Positions 1-6,726 are shown, numbered from the stretch's first letter. The stretch is DNA of 7,907 nt from CAYVBJ01 sp964415185 (GCA_964415185.1 CAYPZI010000132.1:1-7907); one strand, 5' to 3'. A program made the numbers and translations. The notes: generated by a model not told the origin, from the letters alone.

Positions 1-10
1 CCTTTTCGAA

Positions 11-120
11 TTCGACAGACGAGTGACCGTGGCCTGGCGTGGATTTGTGACAGGCCCACTCGTCAGTCGAAGGGCCGGGGCATGACGTAGAATTGTGACA
101 GGCTAACTCGTCAGTCGAAG
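11..120. repeat. Fold-back plus 48-bp tandem repeat element (REP/MITE-like, unidentified)
   Basis: Two adjacent copies of a 48-bp unit lie at 25-72 and 73-120 and agree at 40 of 48 positions by my count. The last 15 bases of each copy (58-72 and 106-120, ACTCGTCAGTCGAAG) are identical, as is TTGTGACAGGC at 45-55 and 93-103. The segment at 11-24 (TTCGACAGACGAGT) is the reverse complement of 58-71 with one mismatch. Inside that stem, GGCCTG (31-36) pairs perfectly with CAGGCC (51-56), so 11-71 could form a long two-part hairpin. The stretch is richer in G+C than the AT-rich leader that follows, and I see no coding signal. It resembles interspersed palindromic elements in structure only; its family and copy number cannot be judged here. 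The left end may lie outside the window. Confidence 0.75.
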
Positions 121-140
121 CTGCTGTGTGAGATAAAACA

Positions 141-154
141 AAAAATTAATTTTT
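141..154. repeat. Short AT-only palindrome upstream of the first gene
   Basis: The 14 bases AAAAATTAATTTTT form a perfect palindrome, 68 bp upstream of the start at 222, in an AT-rich leader. It includes TAATTTTT (147-154), a one-mismatch match to the Bacteroidetes -7 box TAnnTTTG, but no TTG-type -33 box stands at the right distance. It could be part of a promoter or simply AT-rich spacer; the evidence does not decide. Confidence 0.25.
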
Positions 155-221
155 CTTCGTTTACCAATTGATTTTCTCATTCTTTTTGTTAGATTAAAAT
201 AGATGTCAATCTGATGAGCTT

Positions 222-584
222 ATGACCAATTTAGCAATCTTTGAATTTATCGCAATTGCCATTGCATTGCCTTTAAGTTATGGGCTGGCGTGGTATTTTC
301 GTAACTCAAAAGAAAAAAGCTACATGCATGAAGTTGATCAGATATTTCATCAGTACTGGAACGGCAAGCCGGAATCTGAACTTTATGCCTGGCAGATGGT
401 AAAACGGCACTATTTCTACAATGACACACCGGAAAAGTATTTGAAATACATAAGAGAGAAAATTGAATCTTTAAACAATAGTGATCTGCTTTCTGATTTT
501 TATATCGATAAAGCGGGAAACCTCAGGCAATATAACAGCGAAATCGGCTCTTCAGCTTATCGTAAGCCGGGGGACAGGCCTTAA
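222..584 (+). CDS. Hypothetical single-pass membrane-anchored protein (120 aa)
   Basis: I do not recognise this protein. One hydrophobic helix spans about residues 5-26 (rich in I, A, L, F, ending in a GLAWYF-like segment), followed at once by basic residues (R27, K30, K32), which favours a cytoplasmic C-terminal domain. The remaining 90 or so residues are polar and probably helical, rich in Tyr, Lys, Glu and Asn, with aromatic clusters (QYW, YAW, HYFY) and no cysteine or catalytic motif that I can identify. The helix has no clear signal-peptidase site and no lipobox, so an uncleaved anchor is likelier than secretion. The ATG at 222 is the natural start because it gives the complete helix; no Shine-Dalgarno sequence precedes it. 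The gene stands alone between the repeat element at 11-120 and a convergent oxidoreductase gene 42 bp beyond its stop. That it is a real gene rests on the membrane helix and the fact that no other gene covers this interval. Confidence 0.7.
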   Translation: MTNLAIFEFIAIAIALPLSYGLAWYFRNSKEKSYMHEVDQIFHQYWNGKPESELYAWQMVKRHYFYNDTPEKYLKYIREKIESLNNSDLLSDFYIDKAGNLRQYNSEIGSSAYRKPGDRP

Positions 585-626
585 TTTATTTTTCTTGGTT
601 TGTAGTTTTTGAAGAAGAGCTCAACA

Positions 627-1724
627 TCAAAAATACCTCTTAACATCAATCCCTGCTGGCAAAGGTTTTTGATTTAGAATAAAGTCTGCAAGCAAATCCG
701 CGCAGTGTGGTCCATACAGCAGCCCTTTTGAACCCAGTCCATTAAAGATATACATCCCTTTGTGTTGTGGGTGCTCTCCGGCTGCGGGCAGCCTGTTCTG
801 AGTACTGACCCTCACACCACTCCAAAGAGATGTTTTATCAATAGAGCCGGTTAACCCGGGAAAAGTAGTTTGCAATTTTTTTAGAAGATAATTGCGTCCG
901 TTTTTATCCGGGATAATATCGCTGAAATTATGCTCATACGTACTTCCGACCACCATTTCAAAATTGTTCTCGGGCATTACTGCAAAATACCCGAGGCTGG
1001 AAACGGAATGTTTGATTTGTATATCTGATTTGAATGAAACTGTAAGAAGCTGACCTTTCACAAATTCAAAATCGATGAAATCCCATTCTTGAAAATTTTG
1101 CACCCAGTACCCGGCAGCATTAACAATATACCTTGTTTGAAAAGATGTCCCGTCTATTGTGACCGCATAAGAATTGCTTTTCTTCTCAATTTCATAGTGT
1201 TGAGCAGTAATAAAACGTGCTCCGTCTTTTTTCAAAAGTGTAACGGCTTCTTGAATGAATAATCCGAGGCGGACTGTAGATGCTGTCTTAATCATCAAGC
1301 CCCCGGAATTGCCTGTAACTCCTTCAAGCAGGTAATTAATTTTCAGTTCATCGATCCATTCTATCCAGCCGGGCGGCCAATCATACTTAGTGAGAGCTTT
1401 GCGGAAATTATCGGCGAGTTTTTCAGTTACGGCCGGCCTTAACACACCATTTTGGCAGTATATATCTTTACCCGATCTGTTTTTAACATCATCTAAGGCA
1501 GCAAGAGTTTTGGCCATGCATGTTTCAGCGTTCCATGCCTTGCGTGCCCTTCGTCCGGTAGCAGGATTAAGCAGTGCAAGTGGAGCACCGGACGCACCGT
1601 CCCCAGCGCCGGATTGGTTTAACACCAACACTTTATTGCCATTGCGAACCAAACTGCGGGCGAGAGATATTCCCGCAATGCCGGCACCTAAAATTACGCA
1701 GTCGTAATGTGGGATATCATCCAT
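627..1724 (-). CDS. FAD-dependent oxidoreductase, DAO family, MnmC C-terminal-domain-like (365 aa)
   Basis: The N-terminus has a Rossmann dinucleotide-binding motif, GAGIAG at residues 13-18 after a hydrophobic strand, with an acidic/polar segment near the end of the second strand, typical of the DAO (glycine/D-amino-acid oxidase) superfamily. SGAPLALLNPATG (45-57) matches the flavin-site region of MnmC oxidase domains and ThiO. IVNAAG (200-205) is the second FAD-contact motif of the family. RLPAAG (311-316) and NGLGSKGLLYGPHCADLL (328-345) closely resemble the end of the MnmC oxidase domain, which in enteric bacteria converts carboxymethylaminomethyl-uridine at tRNA position 34 to aminomethyl-uridine. 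Here the oxidase stands alone, without the methyltransferase half. Alternatives are glycine oxidase (ThiO) or another amino-acid oxidase; no thiamine genes are nearby, so context does not help. It is probably cytoplasmic. It follows pncA on the same strand after 163 bp and may have its own transcript. Family assignment is firm, substrate is not. Confidence 0.85.
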   Translation of the reverse strand: MDDIPHYDCVILGAGIAGISLARSLVRNGNKVLVLNQSGAGDGASGAPLALLNPATGRRARKAWNAETCMAKTLAALDDVKNRSGKDIYCQNGVLRPAVTEKLADNFRKALTKYDWPPGWIEWIDELKINYLLEGVTGNSGGLMIKTASTVRLGLFIQEAVTLLKKDGARFITAQHYEIEKKSNSYAVTIDGTSFQTRYIVNAAGYWVQNFQEWDFIDFEFVKGQLLTVSFKSDIQIKHSVSSLGYFAVMPENNFEMVVGSTYEHNFSDIIPDKNGRNYLLKKLQTTFPGLTGSIDKTSLWSGVRVSTQNRLPAAGEHPQHKGMYIFNGLGSKGLLYGPHCADLLADFILNQKPLPAGIDVKRYF

Positions 1725-1775
1725 TTATGTTAAATAAAAACATCATATCGCAGTATCGTGACAAAATATCGAATA

Positions 1776-1853
1776 AAACCCGCAAAGTTTCCTTTCCGAA
1801 AAGCTGTATGTTCAGAAAATGAAGGCAACTCTGAGATAAAACTTTGCGTGTTT
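1776..1853. repeat. Inverted repeat, 15-bp arms, between pncA and the oxidoreductase
   Basis: The arms at 1776-1790 (AAACCCGCAAAGTTT) and 1839-1853 (AAACTTTGCGTGTTT) are reverse complements at 14 of 15 positions, including a perfect inner 10 bp, and are separated by 48 bases. Read on the minus strand, the structure begins 34 nt after the pncA stop, and its 3' arm ends in GGGTTTT, so it could act as a pncA terminator or a leader structure for the oxidoreductase gene, whose start is 51 nt further on. The long loop is unusual for an intrinsic terminator and the T run is only four bases. A small decayed mobile element with terminal inverted repeats is another possibility, but I see no flush target-site duplication. 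Confidence 0.6.
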
Positions 1854-1887
1854 ACATTGTGAATATCAGCAAGATGTATATTCTATT

Positions 1888-2529
1888 TTATTCAATACCG
1901 GCAGTCTGTCTAAGGAATTCATCAGAGTGAATAACTTTGGATCCCTGTCCTTTCATTTCATTCCATGAAGCTTTGACGGAGCCATCCAGGTCAATTCCCT
2001 TAACGGCATCTTCAACAACATATAGATCAAACCCCTGTGAGATTCCGTCAAGCACCGACCATTTCACACAAAAATCAAGAGCGAGCCCCGTAGCATACAG
2101 GGTTTTAACATTCCTTTCCCGGAGATAGCCGGTGAGCCCGGTCATTGTTTCCTGGTCGTTTTCAAAAAATGCGGAATAGGAGTCTATCTCTCTTCTGAAT
2201 CCTTTTCTTATGATTGCCTGTGTCTTGTTGGTGTTCAGGTCAGGATAGAATTCGGCGCCATGGCTGCCCTGTACACAGTGATCAGGCCACAATACCTGTT
2301 CGCCGTAATCCATCTCCACGGTATCATAAGGATCTTTACCTGTGTGCGCGGAAGCAAATGAGTGATGGCCGTCCGGGTGCCAGTCCTGGGTTTGAATGAT
2401 GATGTCAAACTCATCGATGAGGCTGTTGATTACAGGCACTACCTGGTCGCCGTCCGGCACTTCAAGGGCGCCGCCGGGACAAAAATCATTCTGTACATCT
2501 ACAATCAAAAGTGCTTTTGTTGATTTCAT
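1888..2529 (-). CDS. pncA: Nicotinamidase (213 aa)
   Basis: This cytoplasmic isochorismatase-fold hydrolase converts nicotinamide to nicotinate and ammonia, feeding the Preiss-Handler route of NAD salvage. The full catalytic triad is visible: D11 in LLIVDVQNDFCPGG, K109 in IIRKGF and C154 in TGLALDFCVK. The metal-site residues are also present: D49 and H51 in QTQDWHP, H55, and H84 in WPDHCVQ. The segment DSYSAFF (116-122) matches the E. coli enzyme almost exactly, and the length is close to that protein's (about 213 aa). The usual GLATDYCV around the nucleophile reads GLALDFCV here, a mild substitution. The ATG overlaps the TGA of the upstream pncB gene as ATGA, implying co-transcription and probably translational coupling. 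Its product is the direct substrate of that neighbour. The use of nicotinamide rather than pyrazinamide-like or biuret-like substrates is a family inference supported by this pairing. Confidence 0.96.
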   Translation of the reverse strand: MKSTKALLIVDVQNDFCPGGALEVPDGDQVVPVINSLIDEFDIIIQTQDWHPDGHHSFASAHTGKDPYDTVEMDYGEQVLWPDHCVQGSHGAEFYPDLNTNKTQAIIRKGFRREIDSYSAFFENDQETMTGLTGYLRERNVKTLYATGLALDFCVKWSVLDGISQGFDLYVVEDAVKGIDLDGSVKASWNEMKGQGSKVIHSDEFLRQTAGIE

Positions 2530-3935
2530 GGTTTTACTTTTTCTATTAGTTCAGATCTTGTATCCAGCAGTTTTTTACTTACACCCACTTTAAAGATATG
2601 TGGATTTTCAAAACGTTTGTATTCCGGCTGAAGTTCCGAAATAGCTTGCCTGCAATACTTTGCGGAATCCTGAACGTTGCCGGGCTCTACAGTCGTTTTC
2701 CCATTCTCAACCTTGGGATGGAGTAACGGCTTTGATTCATAATTCGATACCCTGCTTTTCTTGGCAGGATAATTGGGATGATAGATCATTTCCGGTGCGC
2801 TTTCATCATCCATGGCAATTCCGTCAGCGTATAAATAACCGTCGCCATTGTAATAGCGGTGGACCATTTTCTTGCCGGGGAGGGTTATCTTTTCAATATT
2901 TTCGGACACTTTGAGTTTAGGTTCACTATTTGTCTGTGCAAGTTTATATACACCGTCAAGAGCCGCTGATTCGTGCCCGGTAACCAGGCGGGTACCCACT
3001 CCGAAAATGTCGATCGGTGCATTCTGGCTTTTAAGGCTGCGAATTACCCGTTCATCAAGCTGGTTTGAAGCTGCAATTTTAACATAATCGAGTCCTTCCC
3101 CATCCAGCATGTTGCGTGATTGCTTGGCAAAGTAGGCAAGGTCGCCGCTGTCGAGGCGGATGCCGGCCAGGCGGTGGCCGTCTTCTTCAAGTTCTTTTGC
3201 CACCTTGATCGCATTCGGAACGCCGCTTTCAAGGGTGTTGTAGGTATCGACCAGCAAGATGCAATTGTCCGGGTAGTGTTTTGCAAAACGCCTGAACGAT
3301 TCGAGTTCGCTGTCGAAAGATTGTACCCAGGAATGAGCCATGGTACCGCCGGCAGGTAACCCGTACCTGTAAGCACTGTATACATTCGATGTTCCATCTA
3401 CACCGCCGACAACAGCAGCCCGGGTGGCATGAATACTGCCGAATCCCTGTGCCCGCCGTAAACCGAAATCAAGCACGGTTTTGCCTTCCGCAGCATATCT
3501 CAGCCTTGAAGCTTTGGTTGCTATCAATGACTGGAAATTCAGGATATTCAGCAGCAGCGATTCAAGAATCTGCGTTTCAATAATATTTCCTTCAACCCTT
3601 AAAACGGTTTCATTCGGGAAGACCACTTCTCCTTCATGTGCAGAGTAAATGGTTCCTTCAAATTTGAAAGCCCTCAGAAATTCAAGAAATGAGTCTTTAA
3701 ATCCCTCCTCTTTCAGATATTCGAGTTCATCCTCATCGAAGGTGAAATTGCTGAGAATATTCAGAAAATCGGTCAATCCGCAGAAAACCACATAACCGCT
3801 CTCGTAGGGATTGCTCCTGAAGAAGTAATCGAATACTGCCGTATCGTTTTTCCGGCCTGTGAGAAAATAGCCCTGGGCCATGGTTAGTTCATAATAGTCT
3901 GTGTAAAGCGCTGATTTGAATGTTTCGTAATTCAT
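2526..3935 (-). CDS. pncB: Nicotinate phosphoribosyltransferase (469 aa)
   Basis: The enzyme joins nicotinate and phosphoribosyl pyrophosphate to give nicotinate mononucleotide, with ATP hydrolysis, in the cytoplasm. The N-terminus (ALYTDYYELTMAQGYF, residues 9-24) is the hallmark of bacterial NAPRTase. Further family landmarks are DFGLRRAQG (156-164), GGTMAHSWVQSF (196-207) with H201 as the expected phosphorylated histidine, DTYNT (230-234), RLDSGDL (260-266) and the phosphoribosyl-binding-like FGVGTRLVTG (311-320). The length, and a C-terminal segment after residue 345 that carries basic/acidic stretches, fit the longer NAPRTase subgroup rather than the roughly 400-aa enterobacterial form. 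It is the first gene of the minus-strand pncB-pncA pair, with a 4-bp ATGA junction at 2526-2529. No Shine-Dalgarno sequence precedes the start. A TTGACA hexamer is present on the minus strand at 4036-4031, but no convincing -10 accompanies it, so the promoter is not resolved. I see no frameshift or missing key residue. Confidence 0.96.
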   Translation of the reverse strand: MNYETFKSALYTDYYELTMAQGYFLTGRKNDTAVFDYFFRSNPYESGYVVFCGLTDFLNILSNFTFDEDELEYLKEEGFKDSFLEFLRAFKFEGTIYSAHEGEVVFPNETVLRVEGNIIETQILESLLLNILNFQSLIATKASRLRYAAEGKTVLDFGLRRAQGFGSIHATRAAVVGGVDGTSNVYSAYRYGLPAGGTMAHSWVQSFDSELESFRRFAKHYPDNCILLVDTYNTLESGVPNAIKVAKELEEDGHRLAGIRLDSGDLAYFAKQSRNMLDGEGLDYVKIAASNQLDERVIRSLKSQNAPIDIFGVGTRLVTGHESAALDGVYKLAQTNSEPKLKVSENIEKITLPGKKMVHRYYNGDGYLYADGIAMDDESAPEMIYHPNYPAKKSRVSNYESKPLLHPKVENGKTTVEPGNVQDSAKYCRQAISELQPEYKRFENPHIFKVGVSKKLLDTRSELIEKVKP

Positions 3936-4076
3936 AAAACGGTTAATTGAATTCTTTATATGGTACTATAGAAAGTAATGGCAGTTTGGATTAAAGTCAT
4001 TTTAAATCCTGCGTTTTCAAGTAATAGTATTGTCAATTTGTAGCATGAGAAAAATCATGTTCAGATAACCACTTAT

Positions 4077-4106
4077 TTTGTACAGGAAAAATTAAGCTTA
4101 TATTTG
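4077..4106 (+). promoter_or_regulatory. Putative Bacteroidetes-type promoter for the lipoprotein-mscS genes
   Basis: TTTG at 4077-4080 and TATATTTG at 4099-4106 are separated by 18 bp. The second element matches TAnnTTTG, the -7 box of the Bacteroidetes primary sigma factor, at every fixed position; the first matches the TTG-type -33 box, and the spacing is close to the usual 19-21. Transcription would begin near 4112-4116, giving a leader of about 15 nt before the ATG at 4129, which is short but plausible. The intergenic region 3936-4128 is divergent, so pncB must also have its promoter here, but I could not pick one out. Confidence 0.5.
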
Positions 4107-4128
4107 CTCTTCACGATATTTACCCTAT

Positions 4129-5811
4129 ATGTTTAACCGATTTTCGATCATAATCATTTGCCTGGCATTTGCTTTCTTCAGCTCTTGTGCAACGCCGATA
4201 TCTCCCTCCGGCGGAGAGCCCGACAGGGAAGGTCCGTCTATAATCACTACTCATCCTGAACCCGGGACAGTTGATTTCAGTGATGATGAGGTTGAATTCG
4301 AATTCGATCAGTTTGTTAATCGCCAGTCATTTACAAGAGCACTGAGCATTGAACCCGACCTGAATCTCGATTTTGAAATAAATTGGGGTAGAAAAAGTGT
4401 TAAGGTGGAATTTGGCTCGGACTTGCCGGAAAATACGACGATCATAATGACAGTTGGAACCGATTTACAGGATACGAGAAGTAATAAAATGGCCAGGCCT
4501 TTTACCCTGGCACTTTCAACAGGCCCTGTTATCGACAGGGGAAAGGTTCGTGCCAAAATACGTTCATCAGCCGATGGAAAGTCTGTTGCCGGGCAGAAGG
4601 TTTTCCTGGTCCGTGAACCCGGTACTTTTGAAAGCCCGGCTAACTATGTGGCGGAAACCGACACTTCAGGAACTGTTGAATTTTCATATCTCGGTGAGGG
4701 GACATATCGTCCGTTATGGGTTGATGATATCAATAATAACAGAACATGGGAGCAAGAGCGCGAAACGGCTCAGCCGTTTTATGTTGAGAACTTTGAACTA
4801 AAACGGGGAGATTTGGTTGATCTCGGAACTCTCTACACCTCCGGAGTTGATACAACAGCTCCCGTACTTGAGGGTGTCGGCCTGTTGACCTCAGACAGAT
4901 TGCGAATGCGTTTTAATGAAGAGATATTCTGGGATGACGATTCGGATATAGCTGTGAACGATACGCTCGGCAACTTAAAAACAACGGCATATCCGCTGTT
5001 TGTTCCACCCGAAGACCCATTGGTTTTAATTGCTCAATCAGATGATCCGCTTGATGAAGGCCAATTTTTCACCGTGAATCCTGAAAATTTGCATGATGAA
5101 GCGGGAAACAGGGCAATAGCACAGATGGAACCGTTTCCGGGGTCATCAGTAAGTGATACCATTTCTACCAGGTATCTTGGAAGCAAATCCGAGTCAGGCC
5201 TGTTTCCGGATGAACCGGCTGTGCTGGCCTATAATAAATTTATTGACAACCAGGCAGTGATCGATTCTCTCATTGTGATTGAAGGGGACCGGCCGGTCAG
5301 AAACTGGCCTGAACTCGAGCTGGAACGCAATAAACTGGTTATCAACCCGCAGCAGGCGTGGCAGGGTGGAGTTGCCTATGAATTTCGTGTGTGGGATCCA
5401 TTTGAGTTTACACACAAAAACCTGAGGCCGAAAATCTGGCACAGGAATCAGCTTGGCAGTATTGAAATCAGTGTTGAAAATGCCGATACGACTGCTGTTT
5501 ATCATGCTGTAATATCAAATGAAAGTGAAGAGCTGAGTTTCGAAGAAAGTTTTACGGGGACGGTTGAAATCGAAGATTTGCCACCTCTTGAATATGTGGT
5601 AAAAGTATTTGAAGATAAAAATAAAAACAAACGTTGGGATCGCGGAAGTTTGCTTCCTTATTCCGAGCCCGAACAGCTTTTCATACAATCCAAAATACCT
5701 GTCAAAGAAGCATTTGTTTCCGAAGTGAATGTGGAATTCATCAAGGCATTGGAAATCATTGAAGAACAACAGGACAGCCCGGCCGTGCCTGATTCACTTC
5801 AACAGAACTAG
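4129..5811 (+). CDS. Outer-envelope lipoprotein with SbsA-type Ig-like domain and two D-x-N-x-N modules (560 aa)
   Basis: A type II signal peptide is clear: hydrophobic residues 5-17, then the lipobox FSSC with C20 as the lipidated cysteine, followed by ATPISPSGGEPDREGPSI, a start typical of Bacteroidota lipoproteins. Residues about 36-132 resemble an SbsA-type bacterial Ig-like domain: GPSI..THPEPG, FEFDQFVN, LPENTTIIMTVG, and FTLALSTG at the end. A beta-rich module follows (about 138-215), ending in DDINNNRTWE (199-208). A second Ig-like stretch starts near residue 240 at DTTAPVLEGV. The C-terminal part (about 455-520) repeats the earlier module type and ends in EDKNKNKRWDRG (495-506). The two Asp/Asn segments align as D-x-N-x-N-x-x-W-[D/E] and look like calcium-binding loops, which is inference. 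The protein is strongly acidic. The mature protein is probably surface- or periplasm-exposed. No enzymatic motif is visible; function is unknown. The mscS gene starts 25 bp after its stop, suggesting one transcript. Confidence 0.85.
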   Translation: MFNRFSIIIICLAFAFFSSCATPISPSGGEPDREGPSIITTHPEPGTVDFSDDEVEFEFDQFVNRQSFTRALSIEPDLNLDFEINWGRKSVKVEFGSDLPENTTIIMTVGTDLQDTRSNKMARPFTLALSTGPVIDRGKVRAKIRSSADGKSVAGQKVFLVREPGTFESPANYVAETDTSGTVEFSYLGEGTYRPLWVDDINNNRTWEQERETAQPFYVENFELKRGDLVDLGTLYTSGVDTTAPVLEGVGLLTSDRLRMRFNEEIFWDDDSDIAVNDTLGNLKTTAYPLFVPPEDPLVLIAQSDDPLDEGQFFTVNPENLHDEAGNRAIAQMEPFPGSSVSDTISTRYLGSKSESGLFPDEPAVLAYNKFIDNQAVIDSLIVIEGDRPVRNWPELELERNKLVINPQQAWQGGVAYEFRVWDPFEFTHKNLRPKIWHRNQLGSIEISVENADTTAVYHAVISNESEELSFEESFTGTVEIEDLPPLEYVVKVFEDKNKNKRWDRGSLLPYSEPEQLFIQSKIPVKEAFVSEVNVEFIKALEIIEEQQDSPAVPDSLQQN

Positions 5812-5836
5812 ATCGCAAATATAAATAATCCGTTGC

Positions 5837-6724
5837 ATGAGTAACTTAATTGAATTTTTTTCAACATTTGAGAGGGCAATCATTGTAATAATTACGATTG
5901 CTGGCACCATCTTTCTTGCCTGGCTTGTTAAACGGGCATTTACAAGGTTCATCAGCCGTTCTACCGACGACCTTGACAATGATCCGACCAATTATAAATT
6001 CCTGCAACACTTAATTGTCGCGCTCATCTACATTGCAGGATTCAGCTTTGCTTTTTGGAATATTCCAATGCTTCAACATGTCGCTACCTCAGCACTTGCA
6101 GGTGCGGGAATACTGGCAATAGCTATTGGTTTTGCCTCCCAGCAGGCTCTGGGAAATATTATCAGCGGTGTATTTATAGTGATGTTCAAGCCCTACCGCA
6201 TCAATGACAGAATTTCACTCAGAACCGACTTGAGGGGGTTGGTTGAAGATATCAATCTTCGTCATACGGTAATACGAAATTTTGAAAACCAGAGAATTAT
6301 CATACCGAACTCATTGATAAGCAATGAGGTTCTGATCAACTCAAATTATTCGGATGATAAAATCTGTCGCTTTGTCGAAATAGGTATCAGCTATGGATCA
6401 GATATCGATCTGGCCAAAATAATCATACAGGAAGAGGCGATGAAACATCCCGAATATTTGGATAATCGTTCTCAAGAAGAGAAGGATGACGGAGTGCCAC
6501 CTGTAATTGTCAGGGTGATCGCTTTTGCCGAGTCTTCGGTAAATCTCAGGGCATGGGTCTGGGCAGCAAACCCTGCATCAGCATTTGTGATGGGATGTGA
6601 TTTAAATGAATCAATTAAAAAACGATTTGACCGGGAGGGTATAGTCATTCCTTTTCCGCAGCGAACCATCAGCTATCTCAATGAAGAAAACGTGAAGAAT
6701 TCTGAACGTATTAGAATTCAATAA
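5837..6724 (+). CDS. mscS: Small-conductance mechanosensitive ion channel, MscS family (295 aa)
   Basis: The product is an inner-membrane channel that opens under membrane tension and releases solutes on hypo-osmotic shock. Three transmembrane helices are visible at about 12-33, 56-75 and 83-118. The third is the pore helix, with the Ala/Gly-packed stretch ALAGAGILAIAIGFASQQAL (86-105), the GNIISG kink and FKPYRIND leading into the cytoplasmic beta domain. IIIPNSLISNEVLIN (154-168) is the conserved PNS segment of that domain, and the rest forms the alpha/beta vestibule, ending in IPFPQRTI. The length is close to E. coli MscS (286 aa), so this is the minimal form without extra N-terminal helices or a C-terminal regulatory domain. 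The ATG is preceded by an AT-rich 25-bp gap after the lipoprotein stop and no Shine-Dalgarno sequence. Family membership is certain; that it functions as the main MscS rather than another paralogue is not shown. Confidence 0.93.
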   Translation: MSNLIEFFSTFERAIIVIITIAGTIFLAWLVKRAFTRFISRSTDDLDNDPTNYKFLQHLIVALIYIAGFSFAFWNIPMLQHVATSALAGAGILAIAIGFASQQALGNIISGVFIVMFKPYRINDRISLRTDLRGLVEDINLRHTVIRNFENQRIIIPNSLISNEVLINSNYSDDKICRFVEIGISYGSDIDLAKIIIQEEAMKHPEYLDNRSQEEKDDGVPPVIVRVIAFAESSVNLRAWVWAANPASAFVMGCDLNESIKKRFDREGIVIPFPQRTISYLNEENVKNSERIRIQ

Positions 6725-6726
6725 TT

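Noticed and set aside
93..120. Possible integron attC-like or CRISPR-like repeat, because of the GTTAGCC string on the minus strand and the regular 48-bp spacing.
   Set aside because: GTTAGCC does not fit the GTTRRRY core, there is no partner core or integrase, and only two adjacent copies exist with no unique spacers between identical repeats.
550..600. Possible terminator at the end of the first gene (AAGCC...GGCCTT followed by a T-rich run).
   Set aside because: The stem is only 3 bp plus 2 bp across a bulge and overlaps the stop codon; the T-rich run alone is not enough.
1390..1707. Plus-strand open frame of about 105 codons opposite the oxidoreductase gene.
   Set aside because: It lies wholly within a well-supported FAD oxidoreductase gene, its composition is the antisense of that gene, and it has no domain or start signal.
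1765..1867. Direct repeat AATATC (1765-1770 and 1862-1867) as a target-site duplication flanking the inverted repeat.
   Set aside because: The copies are not flush with the arms (5 bp and 8 bp away) and are short and AT-rich, so chance is a sufficient explanation.
3044..3397. Second minus-strand open frame inside pncB, about 117 codons.
   Set aside because: It is out of frame with conserved NAPRTase motifs in the same interval, so it is a frame shadow; pncB itself shows no frameshift.
4031..4036. TTGACA on the minus strand as the -35 box of a pncB promoter.
   Set aside because: At 17 bp spacing the -10 position reads CGCAGG, which is not a credible -10 box, and no TAnnTTTG element was found on this strand.
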